A stretch of 64,000 nucleotides of DNA from Unio delphinus (Eukaryota; Mollusca; Bivalvia; Unionida; Unionidae). Both the position numbers and the translations under genes were made by a program. Below the pieces are notes generated by a model that searched no databases, had not been told where the DNA came from, and saw nothing but the letters and a program-made list of their open reading frames with translations. Of this stretch, positions 31,366 to 43,928 are shown one piece after another; the first letter of the stretch is position 1, and each line of letters begins with the position of its first letter. Location of the stretch: positions 21,787,501 through 21,851,500 of the forward strand of contig JAQISU010000081.1 of the NCBI GenBank assembly GCA_029339505.1. The letters run 5' to 3'.

Positions 31366-33028
31366 GGACAACTCGGACCAAAGACAATTCGGCCCAACTT
31401 TTACGGAAAATTAGACAATTCGGCCCAACTTTAAAGACAATTCGGCCCAACTCGAAAGACAATTCGGCCCAACTCGAAAGACAATTCGGCCCAACCAGGA
31501 GTATAGTAGAGCTGTACGCTTGGTCTCAAAAACTTAATTATCAAGCAAAACATGAGATATTCTCGTATTTGAACGTATTTGTTACAAATAAATTTATACA
31601 GATAAAATGGTTGAAAATTGAATAATTAGTTATTTTGCGATAATTTGACAAATTTAATTCAGAAAATTATTCCGTTTTCCTGTTATATGTTACGAAAAAG
31701 ACAGATAAATGTGCACAATGAAAGATGTGATATAGATATAGAAAGATATAGATCTGAAACAAAGGCATTAAAGCAGTCACGTTCTCTAAAATGACGCCGT
31801 ATTCTATATTAGATTATTTATGGGTTGAATATTCAAAATGTCTGATGTGCAATATACAGGCTACCTAAACAGTACACGTGAACGAACTCGTTTTCATCCA
31901 CTAAAAATATTGTTTTCTATATGTGAGACTGTATATAAGTTCAGGCCATTTTAATTGCACACAAAAGTGTAAATTTAAGTTGTTTGAACTTTAAAATATA
32001 TCCGTGTTTTACACTACGACACATACGTTACCATTCTACGTTACAAAACATTTTTAAAAATACGTTATTTTTCTTTTTAAGTTTCGTGAAAGCACTTAAT
32101 TAAGTATTAAAATGTTATTCATTTCATCTTCTTATAAAATATAAAATAAGTCATAATGAATATATCAGAAATGATCATGTGAATAATGATGTTCCGCTGT
32201 CACATACAGGATAAATAACTACAATGAAAAACGTACGTGTTTAATATGGTTAAGCAAACATATATGCAATAATTTCATGCCATATGTTCATGATCAAAAG
32301 GGATTTAATGAACAGTCTCTTATCGTATGTCTCTGATACATACGTTATATGTTTGGATTGACTAAAAAGGCGTACACGTTGTAAACTTTCGCGCTAATAT
32401 TTTGAATCGGAAACTGTTACAATTAGAATGGTATTAATTTGACAACTTAAAATGTTTGTGGTGTTTTGAATATTCATTATCAAATTAAATAAAATTTAAA
32501 ATACAAGAAATTTTGGTAAAGATGCATCTTTCATTGTGCACATTTATCTGTCTTTCTCGTAACATGTAACAGCAAACGGAATAATGTTCTGAATTAAATT
32601 TGTCAAACTATCGCAAAATAATTAATTATGCAGTTTTCAACCATTTTATCTGTATACATTTATTTGTAACAAATACGTTCAAATACGAGAATATCTCATG
32701 TTTTGCTTGATAATTAAGTTTTGGAGACCAAGCGTACAGCTCTACTATACTCCTTTCTTTCTCCGGTTTTTCCTAACAATTATAACTTCCGAAAAACATT
32801 TATCTTGTTCACAAAATGTTCCAAATTTTATTATAAAACATATTATATAAGAATTGTCAAAATATATGTTACAAATAAATACTTGTCAGTTGTATTTTAA
32901 AATTGGGCCGAATTGTCTTTGGTTGGGCCGAATTGTCTTTCGAGTTGGGCCGAATTGTCTTTAAAGTTGGGCCGAATTGTCTAATTTTCCGTAAAAGTTG
33001 GGCCGAATTGTCTTTGATCCGAGTTAAC
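31366..33028. mobile_element. Foldback element with repeated 16-bp motif in both arms
   Basis: The left arm (about 31366-31733) is the reverse complement of the right arm (about 32523-33028). The inner parts match over roughly 230 bp (for example TAGTAGAGCTGTACGCTTGG against its complement). The outer parts each carry five copies of GACAATTCGGCCCAAC. The right arm holds a 150-bp stretch (32753-32905) that the left lacks. The 790-bp centre has no coding frame. The layout is that of a foldback or long-TIR non-autonomous DNA transposon. The target duplication is unclear. Confidence 0.8.
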
Positions 33029-33229
33029 CCTAAGCCCCCTAAAACAAGTTCTGGAACCAAAGTGACCGAAGCGACAATAGAAATAGGGAAGCCAGAAAGA
33101 GTTATGTCCCCTGACAAACCTACATCTGTTGAATGTACTATCATCGTACGGACTGCCCTTTCAAAAGGTAAATCGGTCGAGAGTTTGTTTATTGAAGTAA
33201 ACGTGGGTGCTAATCGACCGAGATTTTGA
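33027..33229 (+). other. Unassigned open-frame segment beside the foldback element
   Basis: The plus-strand frame after the last foldback motif reads KPPKTSSGTKVTEATIEIGK, then KPERVMSPDKPTSVECTIIV and ESLFIEVNVGANRP before a stop. Composition is protein-like rather than repeat-like, but I do not recognise the family, and the opposite strand is also open. It could be an exon or transposon remnant. Confidence 0.25.
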
Positions 33230-33320
33230 CCCAAATACATATTTATTGCTCCAAATACCAACACTACAACAACAACAAACAAACCAAAAATCCCCAAACT
33301 GCAAAGGCACAGAAACACAA

Positions 33321-33323
33321 GCG

Positions 33324-33360
<37 letters not shown>
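33321..33360. repeat. (GC)n/(AC)n microsatellite
   Basis: GCGCGCGCGC followed by ACACAC repeats. Confidence 0.97.
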
Positions 33361-33362
<2 letters not shown>

Positions 33363-33965
33363 AAGCAACAACAAAAAATCCTCGGAGGGAGGGTGTATTC
33401 CTGTTTTGTCCGTAACTCAAATAGGCTAGTATCGTTGTTTACACGTTAACAACTCATACATGTACATCCTACGAAGGATGCCAGTTCTCATTTGGAGCGT
33501 CCTGTTGAAATATTCAAGCTACACAATAAGCTATCATTTTGTTTTAATATCCTGTACCGGTGCAAAATGTCATGTATTAAATAAACATGGCTTAAATTAA
33601 GTAACAATGCCATTTAGGATAAACAACAATATCATAACATAGGTTGTCGATTAGAACACGTACCTCTATATGAAACGTTAAATTTTACAAAAATCTTAAA
33701 ACTTTATGATTTTACAACATAACTAATATAAAGCAGAGAAAATAAACTGAGATATTTTGTAGATGTTGTAGATTAAATTGAAAGTTTTCATTCTTGTAGA
33801 AAAAGTCCTGTCAAGTTTTGCAAACATAACGGCTTTTATTTTCTTTTATTTAAATTTATTTGTTTTTGTCTTTTCTGTTTTGCATTTGTCTTTGAAAAAT
33901 ACTCATTATGACCCAGATGCGCCCAGGCTAGTTAGTAGTTTTTGCATTGTTCGTTGTCAGTTTAA

Positions 33966-33968
<3 letters not shown>

Positions 33969-34022
<54 letters not shown>

Positions 34023-34063
34023 GTATGTATGTATGTATGTATGTATGTATGTATGTATGTATG
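33969..34063. repeat. (TC)n plus (TGTA)n compound microsatellite
   Basis: About 24 TC dinucleotides followed by about 11 TGTA units. Confidence 0.97.
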
Positions 34064-34396
34064 ACGGAATTTATTGATGTATGAATAAGAAGTAATTGAT
34101 ACTGAGCTGTATTAAGACGTTTGTTTTACCATGCAAATACATATAGGTATCTCGATGTGAATGAATGCCTGACCGAAGAAATGTAATACCTTTATCTGAC
34201 GATAGGTTGCATGTAGTGTGAGATGAGAGGTCAAAGGCAAAGAGATTCTACCGTCCTTCTGTTTTCACAGAAAGTTTTTTAGGGGACAGAGAACTTCAGG
34301 TTCCATTGGGAGAAGTATAGACATGGAGGAGAAAGTTGAGGAGAAGAATGAGTTTGGAGAAAAAAGAGGAGCAGGAGAAGGAATTTGGAGAAAGTT

Positions 34397-34397
<1 letters not shown>

Positions 34398-34463
<66 letters not shown>
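34398..34463. repeat. (AG)n microsatellite
   Basis: About 32 AG dinucleotides. The serine/leucine and arginine/glutamate frames across it are artefacts. Confidence 0.97.
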
Positions 34464-34466
<3 letters not shown>

Positions 34467-34739
34467 CATCAGATGAGTAGAAATGCAAGGACAGGTAAAA
34501 ATCAATCTCACACTGCTTATCAAGTGAGACAATTGGCTTATTAAAGGGTCGAGCGAAAGGAGTATTGGAAATTTGATTATTGAATTGTTATTAAATTGTT
34601 GTTCATTGAACTTTAGCTTTTTTATATATTTAACCATCTAACCGCCGGTATTGCTGACTGTGGGGTCAAAGCTTTGCATCTATCTTTCATTAACTTTATC
34701 TTTCAACAAGATAAAGCCTAGGTGGGACGTCTATAATAG

Positions 34740-37700
34740 TTTAAATAAAATACTGGGAGCAACCAAACCTAACCATATGTAACGTCACAGTTCTTCATCC
34801 AAATCTGACAGTTTGTTACTTAGACGAAAAGTTTAGTAAGATACAGTCGCTGAGATACAAACGATTATGGCACACTAACTCATAAATGTTGTCATATCAA
34901 AGATATTGAATTATCTATGGCTGAGACTAACAGTTGATTAGTTTCACTTGCTTGAATCATTGACCAGATTAAAATGATTAGACATAGAAAAACAACACGA
35001 GACGACTTGTTGAACGATATCGTCTTAAAGAGCAAAATATAATTGCTGGTGATTTGATCAATCAATTTATTTTGCTTTATTGCAACAAAAGGTTAATGAA
35101 TTACCATCTGACGTCATTATTGTATATTTTTGTGGGTTGAAGTTGTCCAGCTCGGCCAACACAGTGGCGCATCATTTGGGTCTGAGTGGAGTCATCAATG
35201 GCTTTCGAATACAACTTTGTAATCCTACATAAACTACTTTCCGCTACTGAATGATTGCGCGATGACGTGACATCATGTTTGTATGAAGTCTCGTTGATAA
35301 CATTTTTCAACCGCACCAACTGCCCCAGCGATAATAGATATAGCTCCAGCAGCTATTTCAACATGGACCAACCCCATTGTCAATACGATTGCTATTCCAG
35401 TTTACTGTATTTCAGAGGTACTAATGTCCTTATCGGCACACATTAAACTTGTTTGCTATTGCTACTTGCTTATAATTTGTAATGTTTTAATGTCTTTCCC
35501 TCTTTATATTCCTATAAAATATCTTTGTCAATCGAAGCTCGTAAATGTAAATAAAACAGCATATGGTGGCTGACCCAGAGTAACGTACCTTAGGTAAACA
35601 AACTCTATACTATCTCGGTATTTACCTAACTTTGCGTATATTTACGTATGCGTATGGTAGTACGCAGGTATTATACTAAAATAAAATACAGCTTATCTGT
35701 GAGAAGAAATGTTCACGCTTGTACTGGCATAATATGTCCCCAAGAAACGAAAGGATCCAATTATAAAATCGAACATACAAATGTAATTCAGGTGTAAATC
35801 CATGAATAACAACATTTTAAATATAAAGCAATTAATATTTAACTTTATTTGAATATTACATGCAAGGTGGGCAAAGAAACGTAAATATATAACAATTATT
35901 ATTCATATTATTATTGACAGATTACTGATTTAAAGAAAATTGAACTGTTTTATTATTATTTACGTACGAGAAGTATGATCATAAGCATCATTCCGAAAAT
36001 TTTGGTCCATATTGGCTACCATGACATGAAATTGCAACCTCAACCTTGTAACCTCAACCTTGTAAGAACATGCATGTCACCATTAGTATATGAACTTTAA
36101 TCATCAAAGATCAGATACTACACTGAATATATTTCGTAATCAAAGCCAATGTAGAATAACAAGTTCGACTGGATTTTTTGTTATATATGATGATCAACGT
36201 AAATGCATGTTCTTTACAAAAACTGATGTACATTTTTTTTTCATTGTAAACTTATTTTAAAAACATGTTGACCTTTTTAGAGAAAATTGTGCAGTAAGAT
36301 GTTTGCGTCGTTACTGGCTACAACTTTATATCTGTAAACAACCGCTAGACGAAGCGTGTCCAAAAATTAACCGGAAAATCCCGTTTGCTGCGATAATACA
36401 GAGTTGTGTATACGTTGATACTGGGTCCATTATAGTTTTACGCTGACGTTCTAACGTTTTAATTACTGATGTTGTTGGAGAGCCAATTATGTGATTATGT
36501 ATAAAAGTGCAATACAGTAAACATAGTCTGCTTGAGGTCGAGTTTGGTCATCCGAGACTATCTACATCTAGGCTCCAGGCCCCCTCCCCCTCCTTTTTTT
36601 TAAAAAAAATATATTATGGATGGTTTTAAAGTCGTACTGAATGACATTTTTAACGTAAACGGTTAAATGCCTTTACATGTTCATCGAGTGCAACTTTTTT
36701 GTCGCCGGGTTCTGGTTTAGTTCTCGGTCGCATATAGCGACAGCTTTGTTGAAATTCATGTTAAGTCGGCCGAGCATTGCATATCCGGAAACAAGAGTTC
36801 ATATTTCATCTGCAATAAGCACATGGGTTATCCCGGACTCTCATTTCTAAATTTACATACCTCGTTGATTTCGGGGAAATTGCCGGCGACCGATCCTGGT
36901 ATTTTGGTAATAATATCAGTCACTTTAACGTTGCTAGTTTTTAACTGGCCAAATTGAGTTTGAAATACGAACAAGTTTGTCCTTATCTACCCTGATGTAG
37001 TCCACTATCGCGGATAAATGATCTTTTGTGTCATATTTTCATATGTCCACGAACGCAGTTTGTTTGCAGTCTCTTCGCGCTTTTGATCGTCCATAAATAT
37101 ATGTGATCGTATTGTTACATCAATTACAAAAAATCTTAATTATCCAGGTTGGCGGTACGTTTTTAAAGTTGCTGCACCGTATATATTATGCAACGCGTTC
37201 ACCGTATTGGCTTACATATAGGAGGATCGATGAATGGCTGTGTTGACAGTGTTGATACCCAGAGCGGTTTATCGCTCCCATTCGCAGTGATATACTCGAT
37301 ACAGTCTTGCAATGGCGCCTGACCTTACTAATAAACATATATGATGTTCTGTGGTATGATGTTTTACGCTATTCACTGTGTACTGGGACCTTAATGCCAA
37401 TGTAGATTAAGTATTATGTTTCAGTAGTCCTATGCACATCAAATAATTTATCGCGCATAAACACCTCTCTCCAATACTTGAATCGTTTTCTCCGCACCAT
37501 TTATAGTAGATGAAATGTTGACAACGGTGCTACCGGGCCAGTCGTATCCATTTGGCTGAAAATGGCTTCATCTTATTCCCCGGCCTCTTGTTTTTGCCCT
37601 GGGCCAGTTCGAACCTATTATTTTTGGTGCTATTTTAGTGCCGACTTATCAAGTACAGCCACATGTCGAAGCTTTTGGAGCAGCGGGTGCAGCAGCAACG

Positions 37701-39574
37701 ACGGCGTCTTTTAAAGTGGCCATCAATAATTCGTTCGCCAAACACCTTCAACACGTATTTTAAAAACACAATATAACATCAGTACATCCATATGCGATGT
37801 GAAGTGCCGAATTTCAGTCGATCTATTAATAAACCATTAGGTGAGACCAGAGAGCGATTAGTTAGATTTATGATGACACGCTATGCCAAAGAGGTGTCTG
37901 TAGAGTCTAGTATGACCGTTGTACTAATTAAACGGTGTTTATTCAGCACCCGACTGACTGCTGGTGACATTTTAAAGTTTCATTTCCTACGGGAAGTGTC
38001 AGAATTGAGAAATTGCAGAGATTCTATTACTTAAAACCAAGCATGTCATATTGACCATGACGTAAGCGACCATTAGAGGAAAGCGGGAGAAAATACATTT
38101 GATTCTGATTGGTTACGGTTAATAAAGGGGTGTGTTTTCACACGAAGATCTTTAGAACATAATATCGCACTAGCTAAATTCGAAGCCAGTTTTGGCATTG
38201 CTCTGTAAGAGAGCCAGGGTTAGAATTATTTAGTAAGGACTTCGGATGTTATTTGAGAGGAACACATTCGTAAGGAAGCGTGGTCGAAAACCGCCAAACC
38301 AACGGTTGAGTGACACACCAAAAACACGAAGGTACTATCACAATTCCATGTATATTGTTGATCCAGTTTGTATGATGTTTGCTTAGTTTACAGGTCTGCA
38401 TGATTTCGTTTGATACATTTGTATAATTGATTTAATTTAATTATTTGTATAATAATGTGTTTTGTATTATGAATCGGAAGTTCTTACATTAATTCATTTG
38501 ATACATTTGTATAATAATGTGCTTTTGAATTATGAATTGGAATTCTTACCTTAATTCTTAGTTAAGAATGACGTAGTGTTAATTTATGTCGTAAAAACAC
38601 TATGCTGAGTTATGAATAGGGAGTGTTACGTTAATTCTTGAATTTATCATATTGTTTGAATAATGATTGTGTTCAAAGAATTTAATGTATTACGTTAGTA
38701 AGGGGTTACCAGAGTACATGTGAATTCACCGAATTTTGATTTCAAAGATGATTTAGCAACAGTGTATACGATTTATGTACTGTGGAAAATTAAGTCAGAG
38801 CCATAATTCAACGCCTCGCTGTGAAGTACGTTAATGTATTAGGTCAAGGCAAAACGATAACAATTGGTTTAACTACATTCATTTAAGGACATGTGTAGTT
38901 AATTACTAGCCGTAAAGTTGTTATCACTGATAGAAATATCTGATTGTTCGAACAGGAATGATGGTAAGTCTCAACAGTAACTATTGTAACGAGAGACTTA
39001 GGTTGTTTTAATTTTCTTTTGAAAGGAAGAAAATAGCTTTTTTGGAAGATCGTAAAGTTACGGGAATGGCGACGTACACGTTGTAAAAAGAACTGAGAAA
39101 CGGAAATTGCAGTGTACGCATGATACAGTGGACAAGTCCGGAATCAAGCGGAAACATCCACGAGTGCAGATTATCTAGAGAGAGGGACTTCTAGAACAGC
39201 ATTGGATTGAACAGTGAACGTGGAAAGAGAAAAATCAGGTTATGAAAATCGAACAAAGCATAGACTTCGATTGTACCACTCGATCCTATGATGATTTAAA
39301 ACTATCAGTAATAGAACGGCTAATTTGTTTAAATCAAATCTTATTATAATTCTGTGAAAGTTGTATTTATAAACAGCGTGTATTCCTAATGAAAGGAAGT
39401 TTCATAATTGTGTATGTAATTGATTAAATTGTTTATTTATCTTTACGAGGGCTCGGAGTTGATTGTTCAATATACCTGCTCAGTTTACCACATCTATTCT
39501 CATACTCGAACCGGGCAATTATATCGAGGGCGGTCATCTCTTAGATAACGAGTATCAAAAGGGAGTGGGTTATA

Positions 39575-39611
<37 letters not shown>

Positions 39612-40015
39612 GTTGTACAATACCCCTTGACAAGTGGGCGTAACACTTACCCTTTGACAAGTGGGGCTTATACAATATTATACGAATAACGCTCATAACC
39701 GGCGAGTAACCTGACATGAAACAACACCGCTTGGCAATGCTCCCAAGCGAGTTTTTAAAAAAAAATGTATATCTACGACGGATTGTCTGAATAATATATC
39801 TGTTTCAGTCAGAAGTAATACATTGCGTACAACGTTGTGAATCTTTCTGGAGTCCTGTATGAACGTTCTGTTGCATCCCATGAAATTCATCAGTCTCTGG
39901 TATGGTCGTGCGATATGTTGCTGCTGAAAATTCTTCTTCGGATGGTTCTCGATGCCTGTTTTTTCTCAGCGATACTTTAGACAAGGTGGTCTCTTGGTTT
40001 CTTATATGCGAATAC
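34740..40015. other. Intergenic region, partly GC-richer, unexplained
   Basis: Stretches near 36300-38040 have more GC than their surroundings. Minus frames there are broken but protein-like around 36960-37100. A plus frame of 80 codons at 37792-38034 has no known motif. 38040-39660 has an LTR-like look, with an ATT microsatellite at 39577-39609, but I could not define ends. No gene can be supported. Confidence 0.4.
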
Positions 40016-40017
40016 AT

Positions 40018-40332
40018 GGCCGGACCTAAGTTTTTAAGGGGGGGGGGGAACTTGTTATTGGGTTAAGCGAAGGCGCAAAGCGCCGAGCCTTCTAGGGGGG
40101 TCCGGGGGCATGCAAAATGGTGCAATCTGGTGCTATCTGAACCTTGAAAAAGGGATCTAATAAAAGTGACTAAAAACTGCAATGTTTTAAAAACACTAAA
40201 AAAAATATTTAAAAAAAATAAATTAAAAAAATTAAAAAAATTCGGAACCCCCTTTGCATCTTTTATCAAAAGCAGTGAATAGGTTTTTTTTTAAAGGGGG
40301 GGGGGGGCCGGGCCCCTATAGCAGGTCCGGCC
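40018..40332. mobile_element. MITE with 10-bp perfect terminal inverted repeats
   Basis: GGCCGGACCT at 40018-40027 is matched by AGGTCCGGCC at 40323-40332. The inside holds poly-G runs near both ends and an A/T-rich centre. At 315 bp with no coding potential it is non-autonomous. I could not settle the target duplication. Confidence 0.7.
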
Positions 40333-40566
40333 CTGGAATATCTTAAAACTCTTATAAATACATGTAGCGGTGTAGAAAACTGCTGATGACGTGCGATCTG
40401 CCAAGTGAACAGATGTGCTGTTGTACCTTAAACAGCGTATGTCGTCATTCTTAGCCTTTTCATCGCAGCCTGGCTGTCGCCCTGTATAATACTAAGTAGC
40501 CGTTGTTCTTCAGTTAACTATGGTATCAGCGTGTGCATGCATAGCGACAATTATGTTGGTGTAACT

Positions 40567-42632
40567 CAGGGGTCTCAAACTCAAATTATCCGGGGGCCGC
40601 AGGAGGTAGAGTCTGGGTGTGACTGGGCCGCATCAAGTATTCCACAAAAAAGCGATTTCAAATTCATTAAAGTACAACTTTTACAATCTGCTCAACCTTT
40701 ATTAATAACAAATAAAAACATTAAGGGTTCTCAAGAACATAGGCTTCACTTACTTCCTCCTACTCCTTATTGCTAGAGACCTGGCAGCGCATCTTCTTAC
40801 ACAGCTGAACAACATTTGGCTTGAGTGAGGAAGCAACTGAGACCCTCAGTATAGCTTGAATATGATCATCAGTAAGTTTAACCCTGAACTTTGACTTGTT
40901 AAAGTTCATAGTGGAAAAAAGCTTTTCACACAGATAGGTACTCCACAAAAGGCACATGATCCGCTTGAACAACCTGGTAATCTCAGGGAAGTTGGAGGGC
41001 AATTCTCTCATAAATTGTCCAAGCTTGTCTGTTTTTCCATTCACCTACCTGAACTTAGCCTTGAGTTCAGAATTGCACTGAAGATCAATCAGCTGCATTT
41101 GAAGCGCAAGGGGGGGGGGGGGCATCTTCTACATTGAAGGAGAAAGGGTCAGCAAAAATTTGAAAAGTGGCTCTGTGTGTTTTGAAGTCTGCTGACCTGT
41201 GATTAAATTCTTCCTGTAGCTTTGCAATGGCATCAGTATACTTACTACTGAATGGTGTGCCCGAATCCATGAGTACTTTGCATGTTGGCAAATGGCAGAG
41301 GTTTCTCTGAGAAAGCTGGGTTTTCCATAACATAAGTTTTGTGCAGAATGTCCTGACATTGTCATAGGCAACACTGACAAGCTGCCTCTGGCCTTGTAAC
41401 TTGTTGTTGAGTACATTCAGCTCCTGTGTAATGTCAACAAGAAAAGCCAAGTACATGAGCCATTTGGGATCACTTAGTACAGGAACAACCACCCCATCCT
41501 TTTCCATGAAGGCTTTGATTTCTGCTGTCAACTCAAAAAACCTTTTCAAGACGTTTCCCCATCTAAGCCAACGCACCTCGGTGAAGTAGCATCCTCATAT
41601 GCTGACTCTATTTCCTCTAAAAAGGCGCGGAACTGCCGGTGCTTCAAGCCCCTGGATGTGATATGATTGATGCATTTCGCAACGTCAGACATCACATTGT
41701 CAAACTTCAGGCATTTGCTGCAAAGGGCCTGCTGATGGATAATGCAGTGTAGAGCAACGGCTTCTTCCATGCCCTCCTCTTCCAGTTTTATTTGAATATG
41801 TGCCACGAGTCCATTTATTTTCCCTGTCATTGATGGCGCTCCGTCGGTTGTTATTCCTACAAAAAATGTACACGGTAAACCGGCATCCACAATGGCATCA
41901 CACAGCTGGCGGAATATCTCCTGAGCAGTGGTCTGGCAATGCATTGGAATCACTTTGAGCAACTCCTCCATCACTTCAAAATTATCATCAACACCACGGA
42001 CATATATTGCGAGCTGTGCAGTGTCAGTAACGTCTGTGCTCTTATCAAGAGCGACTGAGGATGCATGGAAATGTTTACCTTTCTCACACAGATGATCATA
42101 AATGTTACCTGACAGCTCAAAAATGCGCTCTGCCACTGTATTGGCTGAGAGGCTGATGTTGCTAAACCGAACCTTCTTTTCGGGACAGACTATACTTGCA
42201 GCTTTAATAGGGATTCTTTGATACTGTGTCAGATTGCTACGATTTACACAATTATGTTTGTGCTTTACCCAATAACTAATTTTTTTAACTTTTGTCATAT
42301 GTATACACAACATTCGAAGCGTGTTTTCTCAAAACCGCACTTTGGCCATGTTTGTCTAATAAAATGCTATAAAATAAAAACTTTTAATCCGATTTTAAAA
42401 CGGTTTTTATCATTATAATCAACGTCCAAACCTATACAAACATAAGAAAAATCAGAATTAGACTAGTGGGTGAGATTCGACTGAAACCGTCGCGGAGGGT
42501 CACATTATAAATATGAGAAGGGGGAAAACGCGCGGGCCGCATTAACATTAAACTTTGCTGTCAGGTAGCGGGCCGCAAAATTTCGTCTCGCGGGCCTCAA
42601 ATGGCCCGCGGGCCGCGAGTTTGAGACCCCTG
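40567..42632 (-). mobile_element. Complete hAT DNA transposon with 8-bp target duplication
   Basis: The terminal inverted repeats CAGGGGTCTCAAACTC (40567-40582) and GAGTTTGAGACCCCTG (42617-42632) match over 16 bp. They are flanked by the exact 8-bp duplication GTGTAACT at 40559-40566 and 42633-42640, the hAT hallmark. At 2066 bp it carries one transposase gene on the minus strand. The right subterminal region is rich in GGGCCG/CGCGGG. Confidence 0.96.
40760..42313 (-). pseudogene. hAT transposase (GTF2IRD2/ZBED-like type), disrupted
   Basis: Three minus-strand frames cover one transposase. 42313-41546 has the RNase H-like catalytic region with ALDKSTDVTDTAQLAIYV, GITTDGAPSMTG and LHCIIHQQALCSK. 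41576-41085 continues with EVRWLRWG-type sequence, VLKRFFEL and LAFLVDITQELNVLNNKLQG. 41044-40760 is the C-terminal dimerisation region with STYLCEKLFSTMN and KFRVKLTDDHIQAILR. A frameshift near 41577, a frame break at the G run near 41110-41122 and a stop near 41046 make it inactive as read. The N-terminal zinc finger is not evident. Known relatives were domesticated as ZBED and GTF2IRD2 genes in vertebrates, but this copy sits inside intact transposon ends, so domestication is unlikely. Confidence 0.93.
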
Positions 42633-42639
42633 GTGTAAC

Positions 42640-43480
42640 TCAACCATGCAACGATGACAAATGGCGCCGTCATCAGCACCGTGTCGTGTCAGCACAACTG
42701 TGGATTTAGCCTAAACAATAACGTTTCTAACACCCCTAGAAATTCCGTAAATTCGCGACAGTGGAATTTTATATCTGCAATTATTCTACAAAGTCATGAA
42801 ATTACTCTGTTGTGATTAATCGTGGATTCCATTATGTAAACAACTAACACATACAAATGTAGCTACTTATACCACTAACACATGTACTTCTGGCGATTAA
42901 TCACTGTCGCCAAATGCGTCGTCGCAGATATGTGACTTCGTTGATAGCGCGGTGTACACATGTGGGTCCATGATCCTGCTCGTGTACAGCCGCTTCCAGA
43001 AATGCCGTTGTTTCGTTGTTGACATCATGAAAATTATTGCCCGCATTTAAATTCCCCAAAATGGTTTCTAATCGATCAACTTGTGTCGTAACGTTATCCG
43101 GAAACCACTGTGTCGCAAAGCCGCTTACCTATGTTTTTATGGGCGCGGCCTCCTTTGTTTTTAGAAATAATGTTTAAATTTATGTTTATACTTAATTTTT
43201 AAAAAATTTAATAGATTTTTCAGCTGAAGGGTTAGTCGATTTTTCAACCGCAGGTTCACTTGACTTTAATTACAGCTCTTATATTCAGATAGGACACATG
43301 CTTGTCGTGTAAATTCTCACCAGCAAGTATCATTGTCATTTATCTTACTGAGATCGCTAGCCCACTGATACGCCTATAGGAACCAGTCTACATTCAATCT
43401 GGGACATTTTAGCTTGAGTAAATGTTTATCTCTGTGGTCATACTCACTCGAGGGAAACTTGGCGGTGTTATCAAAAATGT
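42640..43480. other. Intergenic sequence, no gene seen
   Basis: Mixed composition; no frame, repeat or element recognised. Confidence 0.45.
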
Positions 43481-43626
43481 CTTACTTTTTTTTGGGGGGG
43501 GGAGGTTGCTTTCTCCCATTTTGATCTTCACAGTTCCATTTGGGGAGGCCCTCCTGCCGTTATGTTAAGTGTTTGGTATTGGGTTTGTATTTTATTATAA
43601 GTTTGTATAATATTTATTTTTCTAGT

Positions 43627-43633
<7 letters not shown>

Positions 43634-43667
<34 letters not shown>
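43634..43667. repeat. (TA)n microsatellite
   Basis: Uninterrupted TA dinucleotides. Confidence 0.97.
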
Positions 43668-43669
<2 letters not shown>

Positions 43670-43928
43670 GTCTTGTAGAATATATTCTTGACTCATGTAG
43701 TACTCCTCTTCTTCTTATTTTTCCTATTCCCTTCTTTTTTTCTCTCTCCCCCTGCTTCTATCATTCTCTCTCCATTCTGATTCTGTCTGTGTGGTATTTG
43801 TTTGCATGTTGTTGTCTGTTGTTTCGATGGACCTTGGTTTGGGTTTACTTCTATTTGTTTTTTCTATTAAGGTTGTATCTTGTGAATTCCTATTGCGTTC
43901 GTTATTTCTTGTTTCTCCTTTTGTTGTG

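Noticed and set aside
32869..33420. 183-codon minus-strand frame
   Set aside because: It runs through a CA microsatellite and the foldback motif array; the valine/cysteine and repeated segments are artefacts.
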